Part shown: piece after piece, positions 34,739 through 46,931 of the stretch
Position numbering within the stretch: position 1 is the stretch's first letter
Layout of the letters: each line of letters opens with the position of its first letter
Notes under the pieces: model-generated
Seen by the model: the letters and a program-made list of their open reading frames with translations, nothing else
Told to the model about the DNA's origin: nothing
Database searches by the model: none
NCBI GenBank assembly: GCA_946122785.1
Contig: CAMGYJ010000004.1
Span: 22,515,684-22,579,683 of the forward strand
Length of the DNA: 64,000 nt
Source: Linum tenue
Lineage: Eukaryota; Streptophyta; Magnoliopsida; Malpighiales; Linaceae
Direction of reading: 5' to 3'
Position numbers and translations under genes: made by a program

Positions 34739-35540
34739 ATGGAGCAATTCAACCAAGGTTTTGGTTCAACTCCCTCTTTTATATTGTCAAATGTATCCCT
34801 TAGAGTTTCAAGACTTTCACTATTTCAAGAAAGTTCTTCCTCACAACCCGAAGTGAAGACCGAGTTAGATATCTTACTGGAGAGATTGGTAGCCAATAGT
34901 GAGAAGTTTGGCAACCTTCCACCACTGAAACCTAAAATGTAATTCGAGCTGGCAATGGAGTACTTTGTGGCTAATGAGATAGTATATTACTAACTCAACT
35001 AGATTTGAAGACCACCTTAGAGATAGCAATGGAGAGATTATTAGTCAAGTGTGTGAGCTCATGCTCTAATTTGGCCATTCATATCCTAGCTCCATTCAAT
35101 TAAGATTGTTACATGACTCGGAGGAAGTTATAGAAGCATATGGAATTCAATAAAATGAGGAGGTTGATGTGCTTGGTGATGATGCTATGCGAGAGCTAAC
35201 TCAAATATTTGAACCTAACCTTGAGAGACTTCTTGAGATGGATTCTTTTGCCCATATCTTTTTCCCAAACCATGGTCACACCATCATGAGTCCCTCTTGG
35301 AGGATGCAAGGCGGTCGATACATGATGTCTTATATGGTCTGGAACAAAGAGAAAAATGAAGATGGAAAGAAGAGGTCTCAAAGGTGGACCTATGAGGCTT
35401 CATTGAATGTCATACCAACTGCTCATGACTTGAGATTTCATGTCACCAATGTGGACCTCATTTTAAAGATGTATTCTTACATTGTGTGGCTTCAAAAATA
35501 CAATGGAACATTTTGGTATATAAAAGCCTTAGTCATATGA
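34739..35540 (+). pseudogene. Decayed gag-like fragments of Athila-like element
   Basis: The first frame (34739-34942) reads MEQFNQGFGSTPSF and then KTELDILLERLVANSEKF, a pattern like the tail of Athila/Cyclops Gag. A second frame (35169-35540) has ELTQIFEPNLERLLEMDSF and RWTYEASLNVIPTAHDLRF and is not recognised. Stops separate them. The position after the LTR and primer site supports a retrotransposon origin. No functional protein is expected. Confidence 0.4.
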
Positions 35541-36340
35541 CTATTATTCATTAAGTGGTAAAATTGTAAAAAAAAATTCAACTCTATTTGTATTTATACA
35601 ATAAAAAATTATATGGATATTTTTCAGTGAAGTCACAAAATATAAGAAGAAGCTCATACACTATTTGTTTGGGGACATTTTTGGGCCAATTTCTTTTTGT
35701 CGTTATTGGGCCATCTTATATCATTTTTAGTTTATCTTTTGGCCGAATGCAAAGGCCAAATTCCAACCATTTATATTTTTTGTTTAGTGCTATTTTAGAG
35801 TTTGTCTATATTTTAGTAATTTTTATTTTTCACGAGTATTATTTTGGTATTTATATGTTCTTAGAATCATTTGTGCATGTGTGGACAGTTTTTATCAGTT
35901 TGGAATAATTTAAACAATCACCTTTTTCTTATTTGGTTTTTTAGTTTATTGTTTTGTTTTTATTTTGCTGAAACAAACATCTTTATTCGTATTTGGTTTT
36001 GTATTCTTACTCATCTCTGTCTTGCTCAAGTACTAATATATGAAGACAACGGAGAAATCTCTCACTTCCCATCAAAGTGGACGAAAGTAGAACAAAATGC
36101 TATGTTCTTTCATATTAACTTCTCTACTTTTGTTGATTTTTCTATATCTTTTTCTCTTTTCCATCTCAATTGAGAGTCCATGATAAATTCGTAGTTTATT
36201 TTTTCGCTTGTTGGATTAAAACAAATGCATAAACAGTTTCCTCTTTGTTCTTTTCCATTTCAGAGGTAGTATTTACAGCAAAAATTATTTTGCTGTATTA
36301 TCGCGAGGTCAACGACGCCGCAAGCTAAACAATATCGCGA
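35541..36340. other. AT-rich spacer
   Basis: T-rich sequence without a convincing gene. Small hydrophobic frames here reflect base composition. The region may be decayed retroelement interior. Confidence 0.4.
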
Positions 36341-36638
36341 TGGAGAGCGATGTCGGGGTCGCGAGTTCAGTGGCATTACAAGTTCGACAACGCCGCCAAC
36401 CTAAACGATCTGTGAGCTAAAAACATCGCGGTGGGTCGACCACGCCGTGAGTTCAACGACATCGCAAAGCCAACAATGTTGCGGATCTCAACAATGCCGC
36501 AAGATCAACTACGCAAGAAGTCCACAATGTCGCGGAAGCAGCCAAGCCATCAATTGTGCAAGAAGTCAGGTTCAACAATGTCGCAAGTTCAACAAGGTTG
36601 TAGGGTAAGTAACGAAGTGGTTTTAATACAACTACATG

Positions 36639-37770
36639 TAGGTGTGTCAGTCGGTTGGTTTCGATTTAACCAAAAACCGATTTCTCGGTTATCGGTTAAA
36701 CCGAGCCACCACCTCCCACTGCCGACCACCGACCGTGAGGGACACTACGGTTAGCCGATCACCGACCGGTCGGGTATCGGTTTTGGTTCGGTTAGCCGCA
36801 TACCCTAAAATACTCCCTTATCTCAAAAAAAAAAAAAATTAAAAAAATTAAAAAAAAACCCAAAAATCCTCCCACCACTTATTCCTTATCTCCTCCATCC
36901 TTCTCTCTCCTTCCTTTCTCCATTCAAACCCCCCACCACCACCAATGGAACAATTTCAGGCAGCGAGAGAGACCTAGAGAAGGGGCTCTTCTTCAAATCT
37001 AGCCGGTCGAGTCCGAACCTGTTCTCCGGCGTGTCTTCGCCAGGGCGGTCGCCATCGTCGACGCTGAGAGGGACTCTGGTTCTGTCCAACTCAGGGAAAG
37101 CCTTGCTGGTCTCCAATTCCAACAAGTCCTTGGCCCTCTCCAGCTCCGGGAAGCGGTTTGACAGGAAGAAGTACGTGAAGCAGGTGACTGGGCGGCACAA
37201 TGACACAGAGCTCCACCTGGCCGCCCAACGGGGGGACCTCTCCTCCATCCGCCACATGCTTGAGGAGATCAGTGCCCAGATGATGGGCACCCTGGGCGGC
37301 GCCGATTTCGACGCGGAGGTGGCGGAGATAAGGTCGGGGTGGTGAACGAGGTGAACGAGCTCGGGGAGACGTCTCTCTTCACCGCGGCAGAGAAGGGCCA
37401 CCTTGACATTGTGAGGGAGCTGTTGAGAGAGGCTACTGCTTCTTCTTCTTCCTGGATTTGGGGAATTTTTTAGATAGGCTACTGCTTCTTCTTCTTCTTC
37501 CTGGATTTGGGAATTTTTTTGATTCAAGATGTGGGAATGGAGATGAATCTGGACAGGATTTTGGGGAAGGTGAAGTGGGTCTCGGTTGGGTCCGGTTAGT
37601 CGGATAACCGCAGTTAATCACCGTCGGTTACTCGTTCAACCGACCCCTTCTGTTTTTATCCGACCACCGACCGTCAAGGTAACCGGTCGGTTTTCGGTTA
37701 GCTGGTAACCGATGGTTTTCGGTTAAAACCGGCGGTTACCTGCTAACCGCAAACCGAAATGTCAACCCTA
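36639..37770. mobile_element. hAT-type element carrying an ankyrin gene fragment
   Basis: 1132 bp with an exact 8-bp TSD, ACTACATG (36631-36638, 37771-37778). Ends TAGGTGTGTCAGTCGG and, reversed, TAGGGTTGACATTTCGG. Sub-terminal ggttaaccg/cggttttcggtt repeats fill both flanks. The related unit at 39385-39392 has a single ACTACATG, the empty site. Confidence 0.93.
36900..37450 (+). pseudogene. Captured ITN1-like ankyrin-repeat gene fragment
   Basis: Inside the hAT element one frame runs to about 37338 and reads ERDLEKGLFFKSSRSSPN, DRKKYVKQVTGRHNDTELHL and AAQRGDLSSIRHMLEEI. After a 1-bp frame change near 37338 it continues VNEVNELGETSLFTAAEKGH and LDIVRELL. This is the N-terminal leader plus the first ankyrin repeats of plant ITN1-like membrane proteins (ankyrin plus PGG domain; salt and ABA responses in Arabidopsis). 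The C-terminal repeats and membrane segments are missing. High GC contrasts with the AT-rich flanks. The fragment is sense relative to the plus strand; no promoter is evident. It is a transposon-borne gene copy and, given the frame change, not coding for the parent protein. Confidence 0.88.
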
Positions 37771-38229
37771 ACTACATGGAGCTAGTGTAACCCTCTTGAA
37801 GTCCCACGTGAGATTTACGCAAGCAGGAGTAGAATCGAAATTGAGACGGTTGAGACGATTGAGACACGTGCAAGATTGCTTGGATGACTCGGCAGTTGCG
37901 AAGACAGTTACACGGAGGAGTTTTTGTGAAGGCTACGCAGATGATTTCAGATAAAATCACCGAAGTAAGGAGAGAGGAAAGAGAACAAAAAAATCAACAC
38001 AGAACAACTCTGTCAAAACTTCCTTTTTCTCTGTAACTCCTTCGCGTAGCTCTCATCCCAGGAAGGATCTCAATAGTCGTAGTCATAGTTGTAGCATAGT
38101 CGCGGAGCTCTTTACAGGTATCTACATAAGAGTAGTTCTAACTTAGATTCCACAAAAATTTCCAACACCCTCATTCGAACATTGTTTGGAGAGGTTTGAA
38201 CGGAGTAACATTGATCAAATCAACACCGC

Positions 38230-38425
38230 CTGAAACAATTTGGCACGTCCGGCGATGGATTTTTGACAGTCTTCTTCATTTCAACATTTAGTGGTGCATG
38301 CGATCAAACAACACCGTAAATGTTTCCACCGGGAAACAATCAAATCAACATTGTTCGAAACAGTTTGGCACGTCTAGCGGTGGATATTTGATTTTTCATG
38401 AAGCAATTTGGCACGCCCTGTGGGA
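38230..38425 (+). repeat. Tandem caatttggcacg leader repeats, copy 1
   Basis: The phrase (g)aaacaatttggcacg occurs near 38238, 38362 and 38400 inside units of about 120 bp that also contain gatcaaatcaacac and ggtgga-tttttga. Confidence 0.7.
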
Positions 38426-39079
38426 TACGTGTGTTTGATATGTCTCTGCGACGAGGAAAGAAGATTATGGTCTTCCACAAGGATCTGTGGACGAGGATAA
38501 AATGGTCAACATCGAGATTGACAATATTATAGGCGATTCAAGCAACAACGTTGGAGCGGAGGTGCAATAAGTGGCGCAAATCACCGATTAGGATGAGATG
38601 TTGTGCATGCTCCGCCAAGTAGTGACTGAACTCAGCAGAGATAAGCAACATGTAAACCTCATTTTAACTTCTTTTTACAAAAAAATGAAAAATCTTGAAA
38701 AAAACATAGATCGATGGTGTGATAAGTTGGATGACTGTATTTCTGATTTTAATATGTCAATACGTAGAGCCACGTATGATTTTGATGTGTTTAAATCTGA
38801 AATCATGCATGTTATGTGCGATGATACAATGTTTGGTCGACTAGTCAATGTCAACCAAATTCTATCGTCGGGTCTGGCAATAACACTGTTGCCAGAAGTC
38901 AACAAATCCAAGGTGGTCCTTTTTGTGAACATCGTTGTTCTCAAGGACACACAAGTTGGAATTGGCTTGCAGAATCAACTACAAAGAAGTCAGTATCGAC
39001 TTACTTCTAGTAAGATTGGAAACAAGAATCATGGTGGAGAACCTGGTTGCAACCACGTTGATCATAGAAAGCTTGATCA
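38426..39079 (+). mobile_element. Short internal region between the two LTR-like units
   Basis: It holds a 175-residue frame (38598-39125, MLCMLRQVVTELSRDKQHVN...) with no recognised domain; its end reads into the second unit. Its place after the primer-like phrase suggests a decayed Gag start, but nothing in the sequence proves it. Confidence 0.4.
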
Positions 39080-40025
39080 TGGAGAGCGATGTCAGGTCGC
39101 GAGTTCAGCGGCGTTGCCAGTTTGACAATGCCGGCAACCTAAACGATGTCGCGAGCTAAACAACACTGTGGTGGTCATCGGTGCCGCGATTTCAACGGCT
39201 TCGCAAAGCCAACAATGCTGCGGATCTCGAAAATGTCGCAAGATCATTTACGCAAGAAGTCAACAATGTTGCGGAAGCAACCGAGCCATCAAGAAGTCGA
39301 GCCATCAATTGTGCAAGAAGATGGTTCCACGATTTCGCAAGTTCGACAAGGTTGTGGGGTAAGTAACGAAGTTATTCTAAGACAACTACATGGAGCTATT
39401 GCAATCCTCTTGAAGTCCCACGTGAGATTCACGCAAGCAGGAGCAGAATCAAAATTGAAACGATTGAGACACGTGCAAGATTGCTTGGATGACTCGGTAG
39501 TTGCGAAGACAATTACGCGGAGGATTTTTCGTGAAGGCTACACAAATTATTTCAGATAAAATCACTGAACCAAAGAGAGAGGAAAGAGAACAAAAAAATC
39601 AACACAGAACAACTTTGTCAAAACTTCCCTTTTCTCTGTAAGCTCTTCGCAGAGCTCTCCTTCCAAGAAGGATCTCCATAGTCATAGTCGTAGCATAGTC
39701 GCGGAACTCTCCATAGGAATCTCCATAGGAGTAGTTATAACGTAGATTCCACCAAAAAATCTCAAACACACTCGTTTGAACATTGTTTGGAGAGGTGTGA
39801 ACCGAGTAACAATCGTCTTGGTTTTCAGAAGTCAGAGGTGCATTGATCAAATCAACACTGCTCAAAACAATTTGGCACGCCCGACGGTGGATATTTGACA
39901 ATCGTCTTGATTTTAACAGCCATTGGTGCATCCAATCAAATGACACCGCAAAACAATCAAATCTACATCGCCTGAAACAATTTGGCATGCTAGCCGGTGG
40001 ATAATTGGTTTCGCGTGAAATAGGT
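39080..40025 (+). mobile_element. LTR-like unit, copy 2
   Basis: Direct repeat of 36341-38400 without the hAT insertion. It also contains the leader phrases (caatttggcacgc near 39868, caatttggcatgc near 39980), so homology runs past a normal LTR end. This suggests a second 5' end rather than a simple 3' LTR. Confidence 0.6.
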
Positions 40026-40207
40026 AGAAATTTCATAAATACTCTAACTAATAGTTGTCAAGTTTGAAATCGAGCAGGTTCTTCTTACTTAATAATATGT
40101 AGACCATTCTCATAATCCATACTCTCATTGATCAGCAAGTGCAAATTGACATGAAGTTCTTCCACATCTTTGTGATTTTTCTTGCTGCTTTTATGTGTCT
40201 TATGAGC

Positions 40208-41506
40208 GGGTAAAATACCTCGGGTACCACTTAAGTTTGAGAATTGGGACAGACATATCACTTAAGTTTGAATGGGGCGTCGGGTACCATTAAAGTCGCC
40301 AAAATGTGCATCCGTCTAGTTTTCCATCCAACCCAAAATTTTAATTACTTTTTGGTACCCAAAATTTTTAAAAACATCCAAAAATATTTTTCAACAAGGT
40401 TTTATCTAATATAGAAATTAAAAATCCTTCTAAACATAATATTTCTAAAGTGACTAATCAAAATTGTCAATAAAATAGATAAATTAGTAAAAATAATAAA
40501 CAAATATCAAGAAGAAGAATTTATATATATATATAATATAATAATAAATATTTAAAATAAATATTAGAAGATCTATTTAAATCGCTAATCCAATTAGAAG
40601 TACTATTAAAAATAGTTAAAATAGAACCTAATCGATCATCAATACATCAAGACCAAAGAAGGATAAATGAAACACAGTCAGAAAGAATTAAACATATTCC
40701 AGTAATTGAAGAAAATTTAGAACGAAAAGAGAACTGAAGTAACCAAGTAATAAAACAATAAAATCTACAACATTCCGTAATAAATCTAGAAAAGAAAATA
40801 CGACTATAGGAAGAGAATTAGAATTAGTAAATTTAATTAATATGGAACATCTAAAATATAATATTATAAAATTTCAAGGATATTTAACATAAAAAATTGT
40901 ACAACATCAGCATTGTGTGCGAGAATTAAATATAACATCCTCATATTATTTATACCGATATAGAATTCATAGAATATATTTTCTTCAACAAATTATTCAA
41001 TTAGTATGTAATTGAAAATACTTATAATGATAATTGATTCTACATTTCCTATTCAAAAATGAGTTTGGTATCAAAGTCTCAAAAGAGGATTCCAACTAAA
41101 CAGAATTCATAGGATATTTGCTTTAGAGAATAATTCAATTATTAGAAAACATAATGATAATTGAAAATACTTATAATGATAGTTGATTCTAAATTTTCTA
41201 TTCAAAAATTAATTTTGCATCAAGTCTTCAAAAGAGAATACCAACTAAATAATGAAAATTGATATTTTTCATAAGTCAAAATGATTTTTTACAATAAGAA
41301 AAGTAGAAGGACCAATTAAGAAATTTAGAAAACAGAATATTCCAAGAATATTCTGTTAACTTTAACGGAATGCACAAAACATTAAACTTAAGTGGTACCG
41401 GGTGCACAAATAATAGAGTTCAGTGGTACCCGACCCCCTATTCAAACTTAAATGGTATGTCTGCTCCAATTCTCAAACTTAAGTGGTACACAAGGTATTT
41501 TACCCC
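40208..41506. mobile_element. Non-autonomous MULE with 10-bp TSD
   Basis: 1299 bp. Terminal inverted repeats of about 85 bp begin GGGTAAAATACCTCGGGTAC and, reversed, GGGGTAAAATACCTTGTGTA. TSD TCTTATGAGC at 40198-40207 and 41507-41516. The interior is AT-rich without coding sequence. A truncated inverted relative lies at 30008-31086. Confidence 0.92.
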
Positions 41507-41564
41507 TCTTATGAGCTACATTTTGTTCATTCTTAGGCTAATTCCACTAGAAAATATCAACTAT

Positions 41565-41574
41565 CACAAATATG
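41565..41574 (+). repeat. Left TSD of the 10.75-kb MULE
   Basis: CACAAATATG, repeated at 52328-52337. Confidence 0.8.
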
Positions 41575-42808
41575 GTTCCGGATAGCATAACAACACCTAA
41601 GGTGTTGTTATTATAACAACAGGGGTATAAGGGTAACTGCAAAAAATATTAAATTTGAAATTCAAAATTAATAATAAAATTCAATGAAGCGCGCGTTGAG
41701 ACATTTCCGTTTTCCGCTTTCCCCTTTCCCCTCTGCTCACAAACTGCTCTCCGACGGGACGTCTCCTTCGGTTGTTCTCTACCTGTTCTTGCCAAATTTC
41801 CATCTGCATCGAGCGATTTCGTCTGCGGCTTGTGGATTTCTTTCGCGCGATTCTGTTTCCTCCGTTGCCGAAGTGAATTTCGATGTATGCCGGTGATTTC
41901 CTCCGCTAAACTGTCTTCTCCTCTGTCGTCAGTTTTGGTCTGCGAAGTACCCGTTGTCGTTTGGCGTCGCCGGAGTTCCACTTGTATGGTGTTAGTTTGG
42001 CGTCGCCATTTTCGTTTTCGTTAGCATTGTCATTGCTTGCTTCTGCTATTGAACTTACAACCTTCGTTTTCATGTTTGCCCTCTGTTACTTTCGGTTTCC
42101 AGTTTTCCTGCTATGTTTTGACGCATCCAGTCTAAATTTGTTGAAGGAGACGAGGAAATTTCATAGTTGTGCGTTCTGATTAGGTTTTGTTGGATGTTTC
42201 TTCATTTTTGTGGTGTGCTTTGATTATTTTAGGGTTTCTGGTTTCTCATGAGTCGTTTGTGGTGTTGTTTAGTAGTTCTGTTGTTTTGTTCTATGTTTTG
42301 GTGGTGCGCTTTGTGTTTGGTGACAGTTAGGGTGTTTGTGAGTTCGATTGGGGCCTTTCTGGAGGGTTTTAATAAAACTATTGTGTATTTCCAGGCTGCT
42401 GTTGGTGGTTCTTTTAAAAGGTTTTGTGGTTTGTGTTTCGGATTTCACAGTTTGGTTTAGAAGATTTACTAGTGTGCTTTTGCAGTTGTTGTTTGTCTCC
42501 TTTACATCTGATTATTGAGTCGTTTGTGGTGGTGTTCAGTAGTTCTGTTGTTTTGTTCTTTTTTTTTTTGTGGTGCGCTTTGTGTTTGGTGACATTTAGG
42601 GTGTTTGTCGGTTTGATTGGGGCCTTTATGGTGTATTTCCAGGGTGATGTTGGTGGTTCATTTGCAGTTGTTGTTTGTCTGCTTTAAATTTGATTATTGG
42701 ATTGTTTTCATGGTTGTACAGTTTGCATTAGGCCCTTGATGGTTTGCATTTTATATGTTCTGGTATGAGATTGCTTATGTTGGTTTGTGTTTTGGTTGCT
42801 TTGTAGGC

Positions 42809-45800
42809 ATGGCACCTGGTAAGAAACGTGCAGTAAAGGGGAAAGAAAAGGAAAAAGTTGCAACACCTAAGCGAGAGAAAGATGGTGCTTCTCCTGTGCC
42901 TGGAAAGCCGGATAAGAGGCATCGTAGTAATACTAATCGTATTCTTGCCATCATGGATGCTCACAGTACAAGTGAAGAAAAACTGCAGATGCTTGATCCT
43001 CTGGGTTTTAGGGGTGTGTCGAGGGTTAAGCTTACGAGACTCCCGGATAATTTTACTGAATGGCTTTGCAAAAGTTTTGATGTCAGTTCAAGGTCTTTCC
43101 CGCTGCTTCGGTCAGGGAAGTTTAGAATTGGAGAGGCAGATGTGGAGAGAGTCTATGGTTTGCCGCGTGGACCGTATGCTGTTAAGCTGGATATGTTCAG
43201 TGCAGCCCAGAGGCACAGGTGGGGAATTGAGTTAGGGCTTTCCAATACTAGGAAAGGAAAGGCGACATTGGCAAACGTTAAACTGGCATTGGAAGAGGAG
43301 AGGGACAATAAGAAGTGGAGGGATCTTTTTGTACTGTATGCAATGGAGGCAGTTCTGTGTCCCAGTGGAAATTTGAAGATTAACCTCTCCTATGCTGGTT
43401 TTTTGCAAGATGAAATGGTCGCTGACTTCACCCAATATAATTGGTGTAAGCATGTGGCTGACCATTTTAATGACAGTATGGTTGAAGTGGTTCAATCAAA
43501 ATCAAAGTTCCCTGGTGACGTTCATCTTCTTTTTGTAAGTCAATAAATATACCCCTTTTCGAATTTTGGTTTACTGTTTCATTTATAGTTTGTTTATTGA
43601 CGAATGTGGTGTGGTTGAAGATGTTTATGGTTTGTTTAAGAATATTTATGGTTTGCTTTTGCCCCCCTGTGTTATAATGTTTCTGGTATTGTTTTTCATT
43701 TATGGTTTGTTTATTGACGAATGTGGTGTGGTTGAAGATGTTTATGGTTTGTTTAAGAATATTTATGGTTTGCTTTTGCCCCCCCCCCCCCCCCCGTGTT
43801 ATAATGTTTCTGGTATTGTTTTTCATTTATGGTTTGTTTATTGACGAATGTGGTGTGGTTGAAGATGTTTATGGTTTGTTTAAGAATATTTATGGTTTGC
43901 TTTTGCCCCCCCTGGTTGTGTGGTGTGTATTATAATCTTTCTGGCACAGTTTGTTTGTGGTTGCTTGACTTCTGTCTGTTTGTATATGTGGCAGATTTCG
44001 ATTCTTGACCGTTTGAAGAACCCCCCTGAGCTGCCCATATCGACCTGTAGGCATAGGTCGTACAAAGTCGCAAGTGCTGCTTTTCAAGTACTGATGGACG
44101 AAGGTCATCTCACTATTGGTCATTGAGATGTAGTGGTGGAAGAACAAGCAACCTCCAGTCAACCAATGGGACGAGGACGTGTGCAGGGTTCAAAGAGGAA
44201 AAGGCCGGTAGATGATCTTGATATGGAGAGGGAAGGGGATCTTCCGAAGCTTCCCTATCTTGACCTCAACTTGGATGGTATTCATTCGGTTGAAGAAGTG
44301 AGTGATTTTTCTGTGTTATTCGTTTTATGGCTTTCTGTAGAGTACTTTCAGTGTGCTTTACAAAGTATAGTGGTTTGCATTAGTTTGTTTACGGAATACT
44401 TGATTTTATTCATGTGCTGGTTAGTTGTGTTTTCTGTTGTTTGTTCTTTGGCTTGCTTTAGTGTACTTGTGGTTTCTATTAAAAGAATAGTGGTTTGCAT
44501 TACTTCGTTAAAGGAATATTTTATGGTACTCATCGTTTGGTAGGTGTTTTTCTGTGAGAACTCAAACATATGCGGTTTGTATAAGTGTGTTTTAGGTGTT
44601 CATTAAAAGGAATGTGAGATTCTTTAGAAGGTTTATGGTTTGCTTTTGGGCTGTTCAGTAACTTTGGGCTGTTTTCGTGTTTTTGTAGGCATATCAGTTG
44701 AAGAATGACATGGAAAGTTATAAGAGGGCTTTTTTGAGGATGGCTACTCATTACAGTTCGAGCATTGAACAAGTTGATGATCATATAAAGATGCTGGAGG
44801 GGCAGCAACCAGAGGATAGTCCTGAAGATAATGTCGATTTCACTGATAGAGTTGATGATGTTGCTGTTGGTAAGGGAACCAATGATGTCGGTCACAATGC
44901 ATCTGCTGCCAATGCTGATGATGAGACTGGTGCTAACAGTCCAAAGTCCCCGGGTCTTGATGATTTGTCAATGGAGATGGATAAGGATGGTGCTTGTACT
45001 GCTGATGGTGTGTCGCCAGATGTTGGTCACAATGATCCTGCTGGCACTGCTAATGATGATACCTCTCCTAAGGGAGTATCAGATTCGAAGGGGCTTGATG
45101 ATCATCTTGATAATCTGACAATGGAGATGACACAAAAAAGTGTTGATTCTGAGAATGCTAAGAAGGTGATGGAGATGGACAGCTGTGAGGAAAAGGGACC
45201 AGGTGATGGTGGAGATGACAATGTTGATGGTGTTGATGCTGCTAAGTTGGATAACTTGGTTGAGAAGGTCGTAAAGGTATTTTTACTGTTTTGTGTTTGA
45301 ATATTTGTGGTGTGGATTATACTGTTTTTGGTTTGTTTGTCATGTCTTTTGTAGTAGGTTGTTTTGCATTTGTTAGTAGTGTGGTTTACATATATCTGGT
45401 TTTGTTAAAAACTTTTGTGGTTTGGTTTCTGTAGTCTGCTATGGGGGATGTTTGTGAAGATGTGGTGGTTGATGAGAAAAGGAAAGAAGCTGATGCCGGT
45501 GAGGTGCTTGAGGGTGGTGATGATAGTGCAGATTTAACATTGAGTCAGCTAGTTAGGAAGGGAAAGGTAATTTGTTGTACAATGTTTCAGTTTTGGTTTG
45601 TTTTTTAGTGTGGTTTATCGCATTTGTGGTTTGTGTTAGTTGTTTTTAGTACTGTTTTATCTAATTTGTGGGTTGCTTTAAAAATCAGAAAAAATTTAAA
45701 GTGAAGAATGCAGGAGGCTCGTCAGGTGTTGATATTGATGTGTTGAAGGGTGCTGTGTTGCGATATGCAAGGGATTCGAATAACTTGTAAGTTAATGTGT

Positions 45801-46931
45801 ATAGATTTCATACATATGCGGTTGTTTGTATATATTTTTTTATATAGTGCTTATTAGTACTTTTCTAATGCCGACTGTTTTGTTTGTTATGGATTATGAA
45901 AAATAGGAAGGAAATCCTTTTTAGTCGTGTTGATGGATACGATTGCTTGTATAGAAAGGACACAAAGACTTTGGCACATGGGCAATGTGTGAGTGTGGAT
46001 GTTATTGACTGCTATGCTGCCTATCTGAATCGGGAGCAAGCGAGAAGAGGGCAACTGAAAAGATGGGTGTTCGATTCAGGGCTGGCGGTGAGTTACATTT
46101 TCTGCTAGTTCTGGTTTGTTTTAGGGTTATTGTGGTGTGCATTATAATACGTCTGGTTTGGTTTAAGGGTTTTGTGTTGTGCATTATAATACGTCTGGTT
46201 TGTTTTAGGGTTTTTGTGGTGTGCATTATAATACTTCTGGTTTGTTTTACTGTGTTTATGTTGTGTTCTACCTTGTAGCAAAAAGTGCAAGGGATAATGA
46301 AAGACTCTGGACCATTGCCTAATTTTTTTGAAGAGACTGATGAAATTATTACAAGTTGCAAGTGGATACCAGATGGTTTGGATTTCTCACAATGTGATTA
46401 TGTATGTATTTTTTTTAGTCAGATTTGCTACATTGTTTCATGTGTGTTTTTTCTTCATTGTGCTTTTGGAGTACTGACTTGTTTTTATTCTGCATGCAGT
46501 GGATGTTCCCCCACTGTTCTGATAAACACTACAGGATGTATGTAGTGAATCTGAAGAACAAACGGTATGATTATCTTGATAGCCTTTACCCTGACGAACT
46601 TGATTCCAAGTTTCGTGCTGTTGCGGATATGGTGGTCCGCTATGCCACAGAATACATTCCTACCTGTAGACAAAAGCCCTTCAAATTTGAAGAATTCAAG
46701 TGGGTTAGACAGCGAGGGGTGAGACAACGTGGCGGGGTTGACTGTGGTGTTTTTGCTATGAATTTTGCTGAGTTTTGGGAAGGCAAACTGGAGCCAGCTA
46801 TGAGGAAGTGGCAAAAACAAATCAATCAGAGGCGGGATGAGATCACATTAACATTGCTGCTGAACGAGGAGAACAGTTTACTTGAACAGGTGAAGAAGAA
46901 GAGTTTGGAGTTTGATCGCAAGGTGGACTAG
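42809..46931 (+). pseudogene. Transposon-borne Ulp1 (C48) cysteine protease gene
   Basis: Exons: 42809-43534, 43995-44297, 44689-45276, 45435-45566, 45689-45786, 45907-46087, 46279-46401, 46500-46931; all junctions are GT-AG and in phase, giving about 860 codons. N-terminal part: basic tail, then a DUF1985-like region (RLPDNFTEWLCKSFDVSSR, GEADVERVYGLPRGPYAV). Middle: acidic, Asp/Gly-rich linker. C-terminal: Ulp1 protease domain with the catalytic candidates His (KHYRMYVVNL), Asp (YDYLDSLYP), Gln and Cys (VRQRGGVDCGVFAMNF). Enzymes of this family cut SUMO-like modifiers from proteins. A TGA at 44125-44127 interrupts exon 2 (IGH*DVVVEEQ), so the copy is probably dead unless read through. An upstream intron appears to end at 42806, with a 5' UTR exon near 41690-41960. 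It converges on the transposase gene; the two stops are 754 bp apart. Confidence 0.85.
43570..43915 (+). repeat. ~127-bp repeat, about three copies, in intron 1 of the protease gene
   Basis: Each unit contains gtttattgacgaatgtgg, ttgaagatgtttatgg and a C-run (6 to 17 C), ending in ataatgtttctggtattg. The C-run length differs between copies. Confidence 0.88.

Larger units (their letters stand above)
36341..38400 (+). mobile_element. LTR-like unit, copy 1 (split by hAT insertion)
   Basis: It starts TGGAGAGCGATGTC and is rich in gtcgcgag / caacgccgc words. It continues after the hAT insertion with cttgaagtcccacgtgag, tgcaagattgcttggatgac and a leader with repeated caatttggcacg phrases. It aligns with 39080-40025. 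The ending caatttggcacgccctgtgg (38402-38421) is the primer-site phrase of Tat-like gypsy elements. Confidence 0.65.

Noticed and set aside
36886..37527. 213-residue minus-strand ORF
   Set aside because: Antisense shadow of the captured ankyrin gene fragment.
43566..43935. Short plus-strand ORFs with repeated GLFIDECGVVEDVYGLF
   Set aside because: They arise from the tandem intron repeat of the protease gene.
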